Part shown: piece by piece, positions 23,446-37,200 of the stretch
Position numbering within the stretch: the first letter of the stretch is position 1
Layout of the letters: each line of letters starts with the position of its first letter
Assembly (NCBI RefSeq): GCF_046630445.1
Contig: NC_092340.1
Location: 22,828,001 to 22,892,000, forward strand
DNA length: 64,000 nucleotides
Direction of reading: 5' to 3'
DNA from: Rutidosis leptorrhynchoides
Lineage: Eukaryota; Streptophyta; Magnoliopsida; Asterales; Asteraceae
Position numbers and translations under genes: made by a program
Notes under the pieces: generated by a model
Told to the model about the DNA's origin: nothing
Database searches by the model: none
What the model saw: only the letters and a program-made list of their open reading frames with translations

Positions 23446-24417
23446 ATGGACACAAACAAATCCAACAACAATAATTCCCACCTCCCAACAACTTCTTCTT
23501 TGCCAAATTCCACCACAAGTCCGCCGCAGAACAACAACCGGAAGTCCAAAGGTAAAGGAGGACCCGATAATTCTAAGTTCAAATATCGAGGTGTTCGACA
23601 ACGTAGCTGGGGCAAATGGGTCGCGGAGATTCGCGAGCCGCGCAAACGTACCCGTAGATGGCTTGGTACGTTTGCCACAGCGGAAGACGCGGCTCGTGCA
23701 TACGACCGAGCCGCAATTATTCTATATGGTACCAGAGCCCAACTTAACTTACAACAACCATCTACTGATGGTTGTAACAATAACTCCAGTTCAACTGCCG
23801 CGACGTCATCTTCATCTTCGACACGTGGCGGCAGTGGAAATGGTAGTTCATCGTCTTCTACAACTCAAACGCTCAGGCGAATACTTCCTCGTCCGGCTAC
23901 TTTCGGGCTTACATTTGCGCCAACTCAAACGACACTGTCTAACTTACCCATTTTGGCTAATTATATGCCGTACCCTTTTTACCCTACCGTACATCAAAGT
24001 ACAAATTGTGGTGAAAATTTAGTACAACATTATCAGTACTTACCTTACTCCAACTTGAATAGAATTAGGGTTGGTGAGGGTGAGGGCCCCACTTTAAGAA
24101 TGACTACAGCATCTACGAATCAAGCCTCGTATGATCCAAACACAAAAGTAAGCCCTAGAGACAACAACATTGGTGAACGGGAACAATTGCAACCGATGAG
24201 ACAACATTTTGAGAATTTTCGACCGGTAAAAGAAGAGGTTGATTCAGTGGTGTCACATTCCTCGCCGACAATGATGGTCGGAGATTCGGTTTCGGATCCG
24301 ACAGTGGCTGTCGGCGGCTGTGAGACGTCATCGCCGTCTTTGTGGTCATTGACAAATGATGATGAGTACCCACCGCCTAGTATATGGGACTATGGAGATC
24401 CGTCATTTGATTTTTGA
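23446..24417 (+). CDS. ABI4: AP2/ERF transcription factor, ABI4 orthologue (DREB A-3)
   Basis: Predicted nuclear DNA-binding protein of 323 residues in one exon, close to the 328 of Arabidopsis ABI4. A Ser/Asn-rich N-terminus and a basic RKSKGKGG stretch precede one AP2 domain at about residues 45-103: [19 protein letters not shown], then [20 protein letters not shown] and GTRAQLNL. The DREB-type Val (KWVAEI) and Glu (EIREP) are present. A Ser-rich linker leads to [14 protein letters not shown] at about 141-154, the conserved motif that separates ABI4 from other DREBs. The acidic C-terminus ends [12 protein letters not shown], a likely activation region. In known plants ABI4 acts in ABA, sugar and plastid retrograde signalling and binds CE1-like CACCG sites. 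The ATG follows a TATA box and clean leader, and no earlier in-frame ATG was seen. No sign of decay. Confidence 0.93.
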   Translation: MDTNKSNNNNSHLPTTSSLPNSTTSPPQNNNRKSKGKGGPDNSKFKYRGVRQRSWGKWVAEIREPRKRTRRWLGTFATAEDAARAYDRAAIILYGTRAQLNLQQPSTDGCNNNSSSTAATSSSSSTRGGSGNGSSSSSTTQTLRRILPRPATFGLTFAPTQTTLSNLPILANYMPYPFYPTVHQSTNCGENLVQHYQYLPYSNLNRIRVGEGEGPTLRMTTASTNQASYDPNTKVSPRDNNIGEREQLQPMRQHFENFRPVKEEVDSVVSHSSPTMMVGDSVSDPTVAVGGCETSSPSLWSLTNDDEYPPPSIWDYGDPSFDF

Positions 24418-24637
24418 AAAATTAGTTTTAATTATTTGAAGTTTGAAGAGATTAGTTTAGAATTTGGGGGTTAATTAGGTGGTTTAATTTTAAGAAAGAA
24501 TAATAATTATCATGATGATCTAAGAGTTAGGGTTTTAAGTGATCTTAACGGTGAGAAGACTTCATATAGTCGTCTCAAGGTAAGCTGGTTTTTTAAATGA
24601 ATTTATTATTTGTTTTAATGATGCGTGATATATGATA
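24418..24637 (+). other. ABI4 3' flank, no further gene
   Basis: T- and A-rich sequence expected to hold the 3' untranslated region. No clear poly(A) signal could be singled out. Confidence 0.4.
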
Positions 24638-24844
24638 CTACCTCCGTCCCTAAATTATTGTCTAGTATTCCATTTTGGGATGTCCCAAATTAATTCTCTA
24701 CTTCCATAAATAGAAAGGAAAGGAGATATTTCATTGGTGGATCTGGAGAGAGAAGATATTTCATTGGTGGAGAAATAAAGTTAGTGGGATTTCCTAAAAC
24801 TGTGTGTTTTTTGTCTGGGGACAATTAATCTGGGACGGAGGGAG
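24638..24844. mobile_element. Stowaway MITE (Tc1/mariner type)
   Basis: Left end CTACCTCCGTCCC and right end GGGACGGAGGGAG are inverted repeats with one mismatch, matching the Stowaway consensus CTCCCTCCGTCCC, and TA flanks both sides (24636-24637, 24845-24846). At 207 bp it is typical. GAGATATTTCATTGGTGG is duplicated inside it. It lies about 220 bp after the ABI4 stop codon and may fall in the transcript end. Confidence 0.92.
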
Positions 24845-24846
24845 TA

Positions 24847-25716
24847 TGAATTAGAGTATTTTGTACGGAGTAGTACATTATAGTTCTCTTAATTAGTGGT
24901 ATTCGTTGCTTATGGTTCCTGATCTGAATTTTTGTTTCTGTTTGATAAAATTTTAAGAGAAAATTAGTCAGCTAAGCATATTAGCTAGAATGTACACCGT
25001 ATCTACATAGGCTACATTTTATGAAGTGTTAAAATTGTTAAATGTAATATAGTTAATATTGGGTAATATTGTTATAGAATATAGTTATAAGTAATTATTC
25101 TCCTTCCGTATTTACGGAGTATTTTATTACAAACTTCTTCTACCTTACTTAAAGTGGAAGGATTCATATTGCTGCTAGCATAGTAAATAAAAATATTAGA
25201 TAAATGAAGTGGATTTTAAAATGCCAAATAGGCCAACAAAGGGAGTATCATCACAAAATTATGAAAGAAACTTATCTTTTGAAAACAACAAGACTGATGG
25301 GTGCGCGCTACGAGACTTGAATTATTGATTGATATTCTATAAAGATAACGATTGTTAAAGTATTATATAGTTTATCAATGACACCAGCTTAAAAAAAACT
25401 TTTTTGTAAAAGGGGATTAATTATTCCAAATTGCAATTGCAATAACATAAACAAAAATAACATAACATCAACGTTAATAACGGAAAGGTTATAGGCTACA
25501 ACACAAAACTTATATCTATGTAAACTAATAGTTCCTACATCCAGTCAATATATTAATAAAATGAAAATAAAAATACATGCCCGAAAAGCAAGTATACCCG
25601 AAAATAGCAATAGCAGGAATCCAAATACACATTCTAGATGCAATCTTGACTCATATGGTCAAATATTTCGCTATATTTGACCCACGCACCAATAAGAGGA
25701 CTCATTTTGACCCATA
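24847..25716. other. Intergenic flank of the LINE, no gene seen
   Basis: AT-rich. A possible second, decayed Stowaway (CTCCTTCCGT near 25101 and AAAGGGAGTA near 25238) lies here. Before the LINE inserted, this sequence was continuous with 50307 onward. Confidence 0.45.
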
Positions 25717-25732
25717 GTTAATAGCAAAATAT

Positions 25733-25995
25733 TTTTTTTCGAAAAGCATTATATTAAAACGAAAAGGGCACAGTAAGGGGGCCCAAAACCCTTTACACGG
25801 GATAGCACGAAAAATCAAGAACTAAATTATACACATGGAACCGCATACAGCCTGTGAGGCAACATTATACACGAAAAAACAGGAACACGAAAAACACGAA
25901 AAAAATGAGAACAACGAGCATGACTGGAGAGCAGCAGACCAGGAGCATATATGACCGAAATTCAGATAGGAGAGCTGCTGAGAGAGCAACCACAC
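25733..25995 (-). other. LINE 3' untranslated region and A tail
   Basis: Minus-strand sequence after the ORF2 stop, ending AATATAATGCTTTTCG followed by eight A and then the target-site duplication. Confidence 0.8.
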
Positions 25996-26326
25996 TTACA
26001 CCCGAATTCTAGCAAGACTCGACCATGGGTCTGAAATCCAAGAGAGCCAATCCAACTTAAAACCCTTGATACGATTCGAAATCCACTCAAACGACTTAAC
26101 TTGAATTTCCATCAGCAAAACCGGAGAGCTCCAACAAGAGTTAGCGAACACTTTTTGGTTTCGATTTATCCAAATAAAATAAGCGCACGTCCATTCAATT
26201 GCTTGCCATACCAACGATTCTAGGCGGCTTAGATTGCGATTACATTTCCCACGGAAAGCTTCGCTTATACTAAGGTTAGTAATCGCACCTAATCCCCACC
26301 ACTTATACACATTAACCCATACCTCC
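25996..26326 (-). pseudogene. LINE ORF2 C-terminal end beyond the Athila insertion
   Basis: The minus-strand frame YKWWGLGAI ... YFIWINRNQKVF ... VKSFEWISNRIKG ... LDWLSWISDPW is the typical end of plant L1 ORF2 after the zf-RVT domain. It ends at a stop at 25996-25998. It joins the part ending near 44258 across the inserted Athila element. Confidence 0.85.
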
Positions 26327-28407
<2,081 letters not shown>

Positions 28408-30484
28408 AATATTCCCACACTTGAGCGTTGCTTGTCCTCAAGCAATATCGTTTTGAAATACTAGAATCACTTCTTTATTCTTCACACTTTGTACATCAGT
28501 GATTTCTTTACGGCGGTATAAACAATGGTAGTAACGATATGGTTTACAGTCCCACATGACTATAAAAATTTAGATCCATTAAGGAAACTGGATCTTTATG
28601 AAAACATTTGATCTTTTGAAAATTAAATCTAGTTTTTACCCTAGATAAGTTTTCCGGAATAACCCTTTACCGGTGTTTGCAAAATATTTTTGTGGGTATG
28701 GTGGGTTTCAGATTTGAAAATTTTAGCTCAAAACTTGCGGTTTTGTGTCACCCACTTGCTAACCTTGTATTTGGAAAGCAACACGTCCAGTTTACTTGTC
28801 CCGTATATTACCTTTCGATAAACTACCGTCCGGTTGTAAAGAAAAGCGTTGAACAAGCAACTGTTAAGGCAATGTCCCGTGACTTGCTTTTAATTATGGT
28901 CTATAACGTGTCGGACGCAATTACTATCCTTGGTAGGAGAAATAGTAAAGCTCACCCTTATAATTTTTCGGTCTGGCACAAGGTCCTGTCTTTGACCATG
29001 CTATGCAACCACCGTTCTTACGGTTGACACCCGATTTAGTTCAGGTGACCTAATAAATTCCAGGTGAATTCCTAGAATTTTACGTTCAATGGTAATGAAC
29101 GCATTGAAAATAGGGTTTTCAGAAAACAAATCGGTTTATAATTTTGATCAAAATATTTTCTCGTTCAAGCTCGAGTTTAGATATCATTGAATTCCATGAG
29201 TTTGAATTCTCAATCTTTAAGGTCAATCTCTAGGATTGAGTAATATCAGGCTTAAAAGCTGATTTTTAATCTTTTAAGGAGATTATCCTTTCTGGAGATC
29301 TGATTTATTAGTCTTATCCAGCTAATTTGCATGGTGCCCCCCCATTTTACGAGATAAATCCTTCTCATGGTTAGGATAAATCTGACCACTTGGCGACCCT
29401 GTTTAATGCTGAGGTCCGTGGATTTCCTGCTGATTTTAGTGATGACTTTTCTATATTTTTCGTCAACCTACAGCTGGTCTGGACGACAACTTCATGACCT
29501 AAATCAAGAAGCGCGTGTCTTTTTCGGAAGACTTTACTTCCTTTTAATGATGGAATTGATTCATCGTGTAGATCCATCTTTCTTACAGTAAATCAGGTAA
29601 AACTTTTTAGTTTAGTCCAAAGCAAAAGTATTTTCAGTTATTTGTACAAAAAAAAATGTGATATATGTTTTGAATATCTTGGTAAATTTTCCCACACTTG
29701 GCTTTTATTTTCCTTTTTATCGTCCTCTATTCCATTTTAAATGAATTTTAACATTTTGGTTTGTTTCTCAATTTATGTCCTTTCTGATGTAACAATAATT
29801 TCGGTGTTAAAACCTAGTTTTATCGTTCATAAATATGTATAAACATGATTTTGAGTTCATTTAATTGAAAATTTTGAAAAATTTTACTAGAATTGGGTAG
29901 TCAGTATATAAGACTAGGGCTGTTCTTTATTATCAGAGAGCACTAGATTCTAATACAACTACTACTTTACTAGTATTTCTAATGGTAACCCAGTGTTTAA
30001 AGTACAAATTTTAAAATCCGAAAGAATTTAACCCCTTCCCACACTTAAGATCTTGCAATGCCCTCATTTGCAAGAAATCAGTAACAATTTAAATTATTGA
30101 GGGTGATTTGTGTGAAAATGATTAAATTTTTACCAAAGTTTCCAAATATATTGGCGTTTGTTTGCTGAATGATAAATGGTGCACATCATTTGTTCATTCC
30201 GTCTTGTTGTTATTTCACATATATTTTGCATCTTGTCGTCAAAATTAGTTGCTTTTGCTGAACTTAATGCCAGTCTTTGAAAATGCGTTGTTTTACCCTG
30301 TTGTGTACATAAGATAAACTGCAAACATATATACATATTTTTGAAGTTTGGTATATTACCCCACATTCAAAAATTATTAAAATCTAGGAATAAAAGTTAG
30401 AAAATTATAAAAACTATTACAATATTAACATAAGTATTAAATGTATCAATATTACAAATTACAAAATAAATAAAACTAAGTAGA
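28408..30484 (-). other. Athila 3' non-coding region with repeated polypurine-like motifs
   Basis: No gene. The minus-strand motif AAGTGTGGG occurs at 28414-28422 (next to the LTR, the likely polypurine tract), 29691-29699 and 30038-30046, and again in pol at 34609-34617. Confidence 0.6.
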
Positions 30485-31837
30485 CTAGGGATGATACTGG
30501 TACCAATAGGGGTTCCAGGCATAACCATAGGTGCTATAGAATGCTTCGACAGGGTTATACGTAGGATACGGTGGTTGCATCTCTATAGACCAGGGAGGGA
30601 AGATGGGTTTTGGTGTAGGAATATAGTTTCTACCTATATGTTGGCAATGAGCTATGATTTGGTTCTGATGAACTTGCCAATCTTCAAATGCTCTATGTCT
30701 AGCATTTTCGTACTCCTGTGAAGCTATAAACCTTTGCATTTCTTGCATTTCATTTCCCCCTCCTACATTACCTTGCTGCTGGTTTCTCTCAACCTGTGGA
30801 TGTCTACCATGGTATTGTACTGCGGCGTTATTTCGCCTCTTCAAAACTTTCGCACCATGGTATACATTTAAACCTATAGTATCGCGGGGTTCTGGTTCTT
30901 CTACTAATAATCCCCCCCGACTTATATCCACACCGAGATATTCACCAATCAAAGTAATAAAAATACCACCTCCTATTATGCTATGCGGTCGCATCCCCCT
31001 AACCATAGCTGATAAATAATAACCCACACAATAAGGTATACTTACAGTGCTTTGTGGGTCTCGAATACACATATGGTAAAACAAATCCTGTTCATTTACC
31101 TTTTCCTTGTTCTTACCTCTTTGTGTAATCGAATTAGCTAAAAACCTATGAATCACTCTTAATTCGGCTCTATCTATATCCAAATAAGAGTAATTTCCCC
31201 CTTTGAAACGGTGATGGCTTGTCATTTGACTCCACACACCGTGTGTATCAAAATTTTCATCTATCTTTCTACCGTTTAGTATCAACCCTCTACAATCGGC
31301 AGATGCTAACTCCTCAGGCGTATATATACGTAAAGCCTGAGCCATGTCTAGTAAAGACATGTGGCGCATCGAACCTCCTAACAAAAATCTAATAAATGAT
31401 CGGTCGGTTAAACTAGCTACCCGATCATTTAATTCTATACTACATAACAATTCTTCACACCATACTTTATATACAGGTCTACGCATGGTGAATAAACGTA
31501 CCCAGTCATTAAAAGTAGAATTACCATACCTCTGTACAAGTAATTCCCTAATTGGCCCGGCCAATTCTACAGCTTCTAAGGGTCCCCATTCTATGACCCT
31601 CGGTACCTCAACAACCTTAGAATGAAGAGTATGCAAACCCCTTTGGTATTTTGGATAATCTATCCAAAGTCTGTCAAATCTCAGGTTCGGGTGCAACTCT
31701 TCCAAGTGCATATCAGAAAAGGTCATGACTGGATGAGGTATATCCTGCTTGTAGTAGTTATCCACCTCCTGTTGTTCCGCATTCTCAGCGGGAGCATTGC
31801 GAGCTTGGGATGAAGATTCACCCCTTTCAGTCTGCAA
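30485..31837 (-). CDS. Athila ORF in the env position (ATHILA ORF-1 like)
   Basis: Open minus-strand frame of about 450 codons between pol and the 3' LTR, where Athila elements carry an additional, often env-like, frame. Motifs such as LRFDRLWIDYPKYQRGLHTL, RYGNSTFNDWVRLFTMRRP, FIRFLLGGSMRHMSLLDMAQ and YLSAMVRGMRPHSIIGGGIF resemble the conserved protein annotated as Athila ORF-1; I see no signal peptide or strong transmembrane segment, so an envelope role is not supported. No ATG begins the frame; it follows an intron-acceptor-like GTTTTGCAG, consistent with expression by splicing as proposed for this family. The C-terminus is Pro/Tyr-rich. Confidence 0.7.
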   Translation of the reverse strand: MQTERGESSSQARNAPAENAEQQEVDNYYKQDIPHPVMTFSDMHLEELHPNLRFDRLWIDYPKYQRGLHTLHSKVVEVPRVIEWGPLEAVELAGPIRELLVQRYGNSTFNDWVRLFTMRRPVYKVWCEELLCSIELNDRVASLTDRSFIRFLLGGSMRHMSLLDMAQALRIYTPEELASADCRGLILNGRKIDENFDTHGVWSQMTSHHRFKGGNYSYLDIDRAELRVIHRFLANSITQRGKNKEKVNEQDLFYHMCIRDPQSTVSIPYCVGYYLSAMVRGMRPHSIIGGGIFITLIGEYLGVDISRGGLLVEEPEPRDTIGLNVYHGAKVLKRRNNAAVQYHGRHPQVERNQQQGNVGGGNEMQEMQRFIASQEYENARHRAFEDWQVHQNQIIAHCQHIGRNYIPTPKPIFPPWSIEMQPPYPTYNPVEAFYSTYGYAWNPYWYQYHP

Positions 31838-32709
31838 AACACATCAAACACAATTTTTGTGCATCCAAATATGCATTAGTGTCAGCAAAATCATCAATCA
31901 AAATAATTACAATGACATGATCAATTTATATCAAACTTAAGCTCATTTTCACATTTTTATCAAATCTACACTTTTTCAAATAAGCATATACGAAAATGTT
32001 CGTCAAGTTCATAAGCATTCAACTCAAATAACATGTCAAAATAATCATTACTAGCAATTAAACAAGTTTCAAATGGCATTATCTTTCAAAAATCAAGTTC
32101 ATGAATTTTAGACTTGAAAAAGTCCACTTTAATTCTCAAAATCATGTTTAGGCTCAAAGTTTGGATCATTTAACTACCTAGACATGTTACACTACTTAAT
32201 TTAGCAACAATTCATGACAAAAATCGGCCATAACCTGTTTATATCAAAAAGCCCCAAATTTGCTCAAGAACACAAACCCTAGATTACTCAAAATTTGAAG
32301 TTTAAGGCTTCTAATCATGTTAAACAGCATCAATCTAGGTTATACAAGCATAATACATAAACAATTTAAGCTTAATTACACTAAAAAACATCAAAATCAA
32401 ATTGGGGAAAAAATTGCTCAAGAACACTAATTTCGGATTAAATGGTGTTTAGGTGTAGAAATTTACCGTTTTTCTTGAGTAATTCCTAGATAGCATCCTT
32501 CTCAACATGATTTTAGTAAAAGATTTGGTGATTAACGGTTAAAAATTGTGATTTTGGGGGTGTTTTGGGGTTTTTTCGCGGCTGTTCTTCGCAGTGTGTT
32601 TTTTTTTTGTGGTCTGATCAGTTTTGATCAGTATATATTTTTTCTGGTTTTCGGTCCTCCCGCGACTCGCGGTGTTTGGACACTTCAAACTCCGCGAGTC
32701 GCGGAGTTT

Positions 32710-32779
<70 letters not shown>

Positions 32780-33741
32780 TATAACTTATACTAATTAAAA
32801 CAATTAAGTAATTAATTTTAAAATTTTGTTTCCCTTGTTATTTAGGACGAGGTCGTTTCGGATCGATGTCCTAGTCCGTCCTTCGACAAAATTTTAAAAT
32901 TTGTCTTTTTGTAGCGATTGTTTTAAAAGCTAAGATTTTTGGGGTTTTTTAATGTTTTTGGCATACTTTAATTCAATAAGATTAAAAATAATGATAATAA
33001 AAGTTCTCGTCCCTCCCTCGGGTAAAGCAATTTCGGTTCAAAGACCTAGTCTTCAACTTACGACGAATTTTAAAAATCATATTTTTAACTTAATGAGATA
33101 AAGTAAATTTTTGTTTTTAAATTCACACAACTTAAATATGAAATTCAAAATTAATATTAAAAATTCACACCAAACTTAAAATTTAAAATGCATAAAATTA
33201 AAAATTCATATTTTAAAAATAAAAAAATTCACACCAATCTTAATTTAAAAATTCATATTATAAATTCACACCAAACTTATATTAATTTTTTCAGATATTT
33301 ACAATTTTAAAAATATTGTTTTTACAAAGTTTACAATATTAATTTAAGATTTAAATATTAATTTTAAAAACATGGTAAAAATAAAATTAAAAATCTTTTT
33401 GGCTTTTTATCCCACTTTAATCAATCAAATATTATCAAAAATATGCGCCCCTCTTTTCGGTAAAGTAATTTCGGTTCCAAAACCTAATTTAACTCATGAC
33501 GAATTTTTGAAATATTTTGGGTTGATTGATTAAAGATATTTATACCTTAAGAATAAACGTTAAATTTCGCAGTGATGTAATAAATTTTTGAATAATATCA
33601 ATAATTTCGGTCGCCAAACCTAATTTTATTCAATACCAATTTAATAATTTTTAGCGAACAAATTAGCGTTTATTATCAAAAGGTTAAAAATAAAAATAAA
33701 TAAAATAAAAACTGTACAGACATACCTGTGAAATAGATTTC
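31838..33741 (-). other. Athila spacer between Cys/His frame and env-position frame
   Basis: Non-coding and AT-rich. It holds a (TA)n tract at 32712-32776 beside a paired palindrome (32660-32672 and 32690-32706) of the same kind as in the LTRs. A splice-acceptor-like pyrimidine stretch ending TTTTGCAG lies at its lower end, just before the next frame. Confidence 0.5.
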
Positions 33742-34158
33742 TTAGTTATATGATCTATCCCATTCATAAGATAGTCGGTTTAATTGGTTTTCCATAGCTA
33801 CATAGACGTAACCTCGAGCATTCAGTGTCTTTTCTTCTAAACATATGAACGGTCCGTCTCTGCATAAAGTAACAAATTCGGTGTTTGAATAGGTTTGATT
33901 ATTTGAACATTTACCTCCATGTGACCATTTTCCGCATTTGTGACATCTTTCTAGGTGTCGTGCTCTTCTTTTTGTTGCGGATTTTGATTTTCCTTTACCA
34001 AATTGTAACTTATTATCTTCGCATCTGGATTCTTTTCTAACTCCGTCCATTCTTTCTCTGATTACTGATACTATTTCACTCGGTAGTATGTCATTATTAC
34101 GTTTAGTGATCAAAGCGTGTAGCATTAGACCATGGTTTAGTTCACAGGCAGTCTTCAT
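33742..34158 (-). CDS. Small Athila frame with Cys/His cluster
   Basis: 138-codon minus-strand frame between the second protease-like part and the env-position frame. A basic stretch (KGKSKSATKRRARH) is followed by CHKCGKWSHGGKC, close to but one residue shorter than a CCHC knuckle. I do not recognise the family. It may be a spliced accessory exon, part of the polyprotein end, or chance. Confidence 0.4.
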   Translation of the reverse strand: MKTACELNHGLMLHALITKRNNDILPSEIVSVIRERMDGVRKESRCEDNKLQFGKGKSKSATKRRARHLERCHKCGKWSHGGKCSNNQTYSNTEFVTLCRDGPFICLEEKTLNARGYVYVAMENQLNRLSYEWDRSYN

Positions 34159-34299
34159 TTCCTAAAAAAATAAAAATTCAGAATGGGGGGAGAAGACTAG
34201 TTCTTTAGGGTCTGCTAGGGAAAGACCATTCGGGTTCCATTTTCGAGAACTACACGAAAATAGACAATCTAACTCTAACAGAAATACATAAACCCCCTA

Positions 34300-37200
34300 T
34301 ACTTAGTTGAAATTGTGATTAACATTATTTTCAATTGAATCATCAACAACTTGTATATCTTTGACTTTTACTTCAATCCATTTGTTGATTTCCTCCGTAA
34401 CTTTCACAAATTTAACTAACATTGCCTTTTCTTTTGACGATAAATTGGATATTAATCGGTTATATAACTTAAAGTTTCCTTTAATCTTAGCATCGTGAAT
34501 CCGTTTATAAAGTTTCTTCGTTGAACTGTTAAAAATGGATTCATCTAATTTCGTATCATCAACGGCATTCTTTGTGATTGGATCATCATTAAGTGTTTCT
34601 TCATCTTTCCCACACTTATGCGTTTTTATTGGTCTAACAGTTTTGGTTTGTGGAGATCTAAATTTTCGGTTCACAAAGGTGATCGATGTATCACCATCCC
34701 TAAGTGTCATTCTACCTTCTCTTACATCAATGAATGCCTCGGTGGTTGCTAAAAATGGGCGACCTAGAATTAGAGGAATATCAAGGTTTTCCTCCATATT
34801 AATCACTATGAAGTTTGCAACAAAGGTCAAACTTCCCACGTTAACAAGTAAATTATCTGCTATTCCAACCGGGTGTTTAATAGTTTAGTCAAATGATTGA
34901 ACACCTATTTTGGTTGGTTTTAATTTACCCATGCCTAATCTTTTGTATAAGGAAAGAGGCATAATATTTGCACTTGCTCCTAAATCTGCGAGTCCATTAT
35001 ATACAGCACCATCATTAAGTAAGCAAGAAATGATAAATTCACCCGGGTCTCCTGCTTTAGTAAGTCGAGTTAGTTTGTAAACCTTTTTCGGGTGTTCTTT
35101 CCTTGATTCTTTCATTTCTATTTGAATTTCTTGTTCACATTTTTCTTCGTTTCTTGGAATGGGAGGTTTGTATAGGAATTCTTCTTCATCACTCAAATTT
35201 GAATCCTCCCTATATTCCAGTTTTGATTTTTCATATGTTGTTGATAACATATTTATGTTTTCATTTTGAAGGTTTTCTTGGGTGGTGAAATTATGATTAA
35301 CTTCATTGTCAACTTCCATCGGACCATGTATGTAATGTTTAACTCTATGACCATTAACTTTAAATTCAATCCCATTTGAATTTATTAATTCTATCGTTCC
35401 GTATGGGAAAACTCTTTTGACTATGAATGGTCCAGACCATCTTGATTTCAATTTTCCAGGAAATAGCTTGAATCGTGAATTGAAAAGAAGAACTCTGTCT
35501 CCTTCTTTAAATTCTTTTGAACTTCTGATTCTTTTATCATGCCATTTCTTCGTTCTTTCTTTATAGATTAACGAATTTTCGTATGCTTCATGTCTTAATT
35601 CTTCTAATTCGTTTAGTTGACTTAATCGTAGACGTCCGGCTTCATGTATATCAAGATTACATGTCTTCAAAGCCCAAAATGCTTTGTGTTCAATTTCTAC
35701 TGGAAGATGACATGCTTTTCCATAAACAAGTCTAAAAGGTGTGGTTCCAATTGGAGTTTTGTAGGCTGTTCTAAAAGCCCAGAGTGCATCCTCCAATTTA
35801 ATGGACCATTCCTTCGGATTTGATCCTACGGTTTTTTCTAGAATACGTTTTAAAGCTCGGTTGGTATTTTCAACTTGTCCACTTGTTTGTGGATGATATG
35901 CGGTGGAGATTTTATGAGTTACTCCATATCTTTTAAGAACTTTCTCAAGTTGATTATTACAGAAATGAGTACCCCGATCACTTATTAAAGCTTTCGGTGT
36001 TCCAAACCTTGCAAAAAGACGTTTTAAAAAGTTGACTACAACTCGTGCATCGTTAGTTGGGAGAGCTTGTGCTTCTGCCCATTTAGATACATAATCAATG
36101 GCTACGAGTATATATAGATTATTATGAGATTTTGGAAATGGACCCATAAAGTCAATACCCCAAATGTCAAATACTTCACATACTTGGATGACATTTTGTG
36201 GCATTTCATCACGTTGACTTATTTTTCCGGCCCTTTGACAAGCATCACAGGATTTGCAAAGAAGGTGTGCGTCTTTGTAAATTGTAGGCCAATAGAATCC
36301 AGCATCATAAACTTTTCTTGCTGTTAGTTGAGGCCCATAATGCCCTCCTGTTGGTCCTGTGTGACAATGGTTTAATATTTTACTAGCTTCATCTCCAAAT
36401 ACACATCGGCGTATTATTCCATCGGGACAACTTTTAAACAGATGTGGATCTTCCCAAAAATAGTGTTTTATATCACTGAAGAATTTCTTTCGTCTTTGGT
36501 ATGATAATCCTTTTTCAAGGAATCCACATACTAAATAGTTTTCATAGTCTGCAAACCATGGAATTTCATTATAATCTATCTTCAATAGATATTCATCAGG
36601 AAAGTTGTCTTGTATGGTCGATTCATTTAGAACTTCTAATTTGGGATTTTCAAGACGAGAAAGATGATCAGCGGCGAGATTTTCTGCTCCTCTTTTATCT
36701 CGGATTTCAATGTCAAACTCTTGTAAGAGTAAGATCCAACGGATTAATCTTGGTTTAGCATCTTGTTTTGAAAATAGGTATCTAAGAGCAGAATGGTCGG
36801 TATAGACCACCGTTTTTGCTAGAACGAGATATGATCAAAATTTGTCAAAAGCAAAGACAATAGCAAGGAGTTCTTTTTCAGTAGTTGTATAGTTCGTTTG
36901 TGCTCCTTGTAACGTCTTACTAGCATAATATATAGGTTGAAATCGTTTTTCAATCCTTTGTCCTAAAACGGCTCCCATTGCAAAATCACTTGCATCGCAC
37001 ATTAGTTCAAATGGTAGATTCCAATTTGGTGTTATCATGATTGGCGCATTAGTGAGTTTTTCTTTAAGAATATTAAAAGATTTGATACACTCATCTGAAA
37101 AGATGAATGGCGCATCCTTTTCTAGGAGTTTATTCATAGGAGTGGCAATTTTAGAAAAATCTTTTATGAAACGTCGGTAAAAACCGGCATGCCCTAGAAA

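Noticed and set aside
23427-24373. Frames overlapping ABI4 on other frames and the opposite strand
   Set aside because: Shadows of the ABI4 coding sequence without their own motifs.
25099-25247. Second Stowaway MITE (CTCCTTCCGT ... AAAGGGAGTA)
   Set aside because: The inverted ends match poorly and no clear TA duplication is seen; mentioned only as a possibility in the flank.
30485-31837. Envelope glycoprotein
   Set aside because: Position fits, but no signal peptide, transmembrane segment or cleavage motif is visible; it resembles the Athila ORF-1 protein instead.
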